Positions 21,894 to 23,032 of a stretch of DNA of 23,032 nucleotides are shown here, in pieces. Location: positions 1-23,032 of the forward strand of contig DAORDI010000059.1 of assembly GCA_035345895.1 (NCBI GenBank), read 5' to 3'. Source of the DNA: DAORDI01 sp035345895. Its GTDB lineage: Bacteria > Spirochaetota > Leptospiria > Leptospirales > Leptospiraceae. Each line of letters starts with the position of its first letter. Positions within the stretch are counted from its first letter, which is position 1. The notes beneath the pieces are model-generated. The model had not been told where the DNA came from. It saw nothing but the letters and a program-made list of their open reading frames with translations, and ran no database searches. A program made the translations under genes and the position numbers.

Positions 21894-23032
21894 ATGAAAA
21901 GAGAGTATTGGAAATATGCAGGAGTCGCAAGTGTATTTCTCCTTCTTGGGACTTTCCTTACACCGATTATATTTCATACAATTTCTGTTCAGAAAGAGAT
22001 CCATCCTCTGATCGCTCAAGGAAAAAGAGATATGTCTCCCGGCAAGTCTCAGGCAGTTCATATGGAAGATGCTTTTCAGGAAGTCTTTGATAAAGTGTCC
22101 CCCAGTGTGGTTTCCATTGCCACTGAAAGAACGGTGAAATTCAAAAGTCCGATGGGAAATGATCCTTTCTTCGATCATTTTTTCGGAGGAAACGGGGGCG
22201 GAAGACCTCAGGAGTTTAAGCAGAAGCAGACTGGTCTCGGTTCCGGCATCATTCTCAATGAAGAAGGCTATGTACTTACAAATGAACATGTAGTCAGAGA
22301 TATGGAAAAACTTACAGTCAAACTGAAGAATAAGAAAACGTATGAAGCAAAACTGATCGGTGCTGACAAGGTAATGGATATTGCGCTTTTGAAGATTAAA
22401 CCTGGAAATGATCTTGTTCCAGTGCAGATTGGAGATTCTTCGAAGGTCAAAGTAGGTCACTGGGCGATAGCAATCGGTGCTCCGCTTGGGTTTGAACAGT
22501 CATTTACAGTAGGGGTTGTCAGTGCAATTGCGAGAGGTGTAAACGATGCTTCCGGAGTCGGTTACATTCAGACAGATGCTGCAATCAATCAGGGAAACAG
22601 CGGGGGACCTCTTCTTAACATTCACGGGGAAGTGATCGGAATCAACAGGATGATTATTTCTCAGAGCGGCGGCTTTGTAGGGATCGGACTGGCAATACCG
22701 ATTAATGATGCGAAAAGAATTGCTGAGGAACTTAAGACGAATGGAAGAATCAAAAGGGCCTGGCTTGGAGTTTCCCTCGACAATGTGACAGATGACGATG
22801 CAAAGGAGCTCAAGCTGCCGAATACAAAGGGAGCACTTGTAAAACAGGTTGTATCCGGATCGCCTGCTGAATCTGCAGGAATAGAACTTCAGGACGTAAT
22901 AGTGAAGATCGGTGAAAAGGATGTTGAACATCCTGAGGATGTTGTTTCCTACATAATGGAAGCGAAAATAGGCAAGAGAGTCGAGCTGAAGGTTCAGAGA
23001 AAAAACTCTACACTGAAAATGCTTGTGACTCC
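21894..23032 (+). CDS. HtrA/DegP-type periplasmic serine protease, cut by window end
   Basis: The reading frame starts at an ATG preceded by AGAGG (21877-21881) and stays open to the right edge, giving 379 residues of a longer protein. An N-terminal hydrophobic helix (YAGVASVFLLLGTFLTPIIF) anchors or exports it. The trypsin-like domain keeps the triad: H132 in TNEHVV, D162 in DIALLK and S236 in QGNSGGPL, with GVGYIQTDAAIN before it. A PDZ domain begins near residue 289 (RAWLGVSL...SPAESAGIELQDVIV) and a second PDZ may follow beyond the window. HtrA-family proteases degrade or refold damaged envelope proteins. It is closest to Do/DegQ forms. It is complete at the N-terminus only. Confidence 0.93.
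   Translation, partial: MKREYWKYAGVASVFLLLGTFLTPIIFHTISVQKEIHPLIAQGKRDMSPGKSQAVHMEDAFQEVFDKVSPSVVSIATERTVKFKSPMGNDPFFDHFFGGNGGGRPQEFKQKQTGLGSGIILNEEGYVLTNEHVVRDMEKLTVKLKNKKTYEAKLIGADKVMDIALLKIKPGNDLVPVQIGDSSKVKVGHWAIAIGAPLGFEQSFTVGVVSAIARGVNDASGVGYIQTDAAINQGNSGGPLLNIHGEVIGINRMIISQSGGFVGIGLAIPINDAKRIAEELKTNGRIKRAWLGVSLDNVTDDDAKELKLPNTKGALVKQVVSGSPAESAGIELQDVIVKIGEKDVEHPEDVVSYIMEAKIGKRVELKVQRKNSTLKMLVT

Noticed and set aside
21861..22460. Open frame of 199 codons antisense to the HtrA-like gene
   Set aside because: The sense strand carries an unmistakable HtrA triad, and the antisense product is Phe/Ser/Ile-rich without motifs.
1..23032. CRISPR array, insertion sequence or prophage
   Set aside because: No regularly spaced direct repeats, transposase, integrase, capsid or terminase sequences were found; the HNH gene is isolated and housekeeping-like.

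Overview
The window looks like chromosomal DNA of a spirochaete of the family Leptospiraceae, most likely Leptospira. The strongest clue is the gene at 4943-5878. It encodes a secreted protein that reads as the flagellar-coiling sheath protein FcpA, a family I know only from this group. Supporting clues are many short lipoproteins with relaxed lipoboxes, frequent TTG and GTG starts, tightly overlapping genes and a fairly low G+C content. I could not run a search, so the genus is an inference. No rRNA, tRNA, CRISPR array, transposase or prophage gene was recognised.

Layout. 1-1423: an unrecognised helical protein whose 5' end is unclear, then a DUF4180 protein. 1424-1724: a gene-free stretch with a hairpin and what looks like a decayed interspersed repeat. 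1725-4693 (minus): gyrA followed by a translationally coupled VOC/glyoxalase-fold protein. 4694-4942: the divergent promoter region, with a possible flagellar sigma-28 promoter and a perfect inverted repeat. 4943-8361 (plus): fcpA, a zinc-ribbon membrane protein, rsmE, a TPR protein and a low-complexity lipoprotein. 8358-8900 (minus): a STAS plus zinc-ribbon protein. 9023-14424 (plus): a FlaA1/WbpM-type sugar-nucleotide dehydratase, an SspB-like ClpXP adaptor, an NCS2-type permease, an unknown helical protein and an SGNH-hydrolase lipoprotein. 14555-16787 (plus): an M23 peptidase, a HAD phosphatase and rsmI, with overlapping ends. 16750-18850 (minus): a HExxH protein resembling alpha-ketoglutarate-dependent peptide hydroxylases, overlapping queG. 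19018-21750 (plus): a metzincin-like lipoprotein, a DedA membrane protein, an HNH endonuclease and a lipoprotein. 21894 to the right edge: an HtrA/DegP protease cut by the window end.

Most of the content is housekeeping: topology (GyrA), rRNA and tRNA modification (RsmE, RsmI, QueG) and envelope quality control (HtrA, M23, DedA). Lineage-specific surface and motility genes are mixed in. The most unusual items are the HExxH putative peptide hydroxylase with no evident RiPP cluster, the metzincin with an altered third zinc-ligand position, the candidate SspB adaptor in a spirochaete, the STAS/zinc-ribbon fusion, and long A and T tracts in the SGNH lipoprotein gene.
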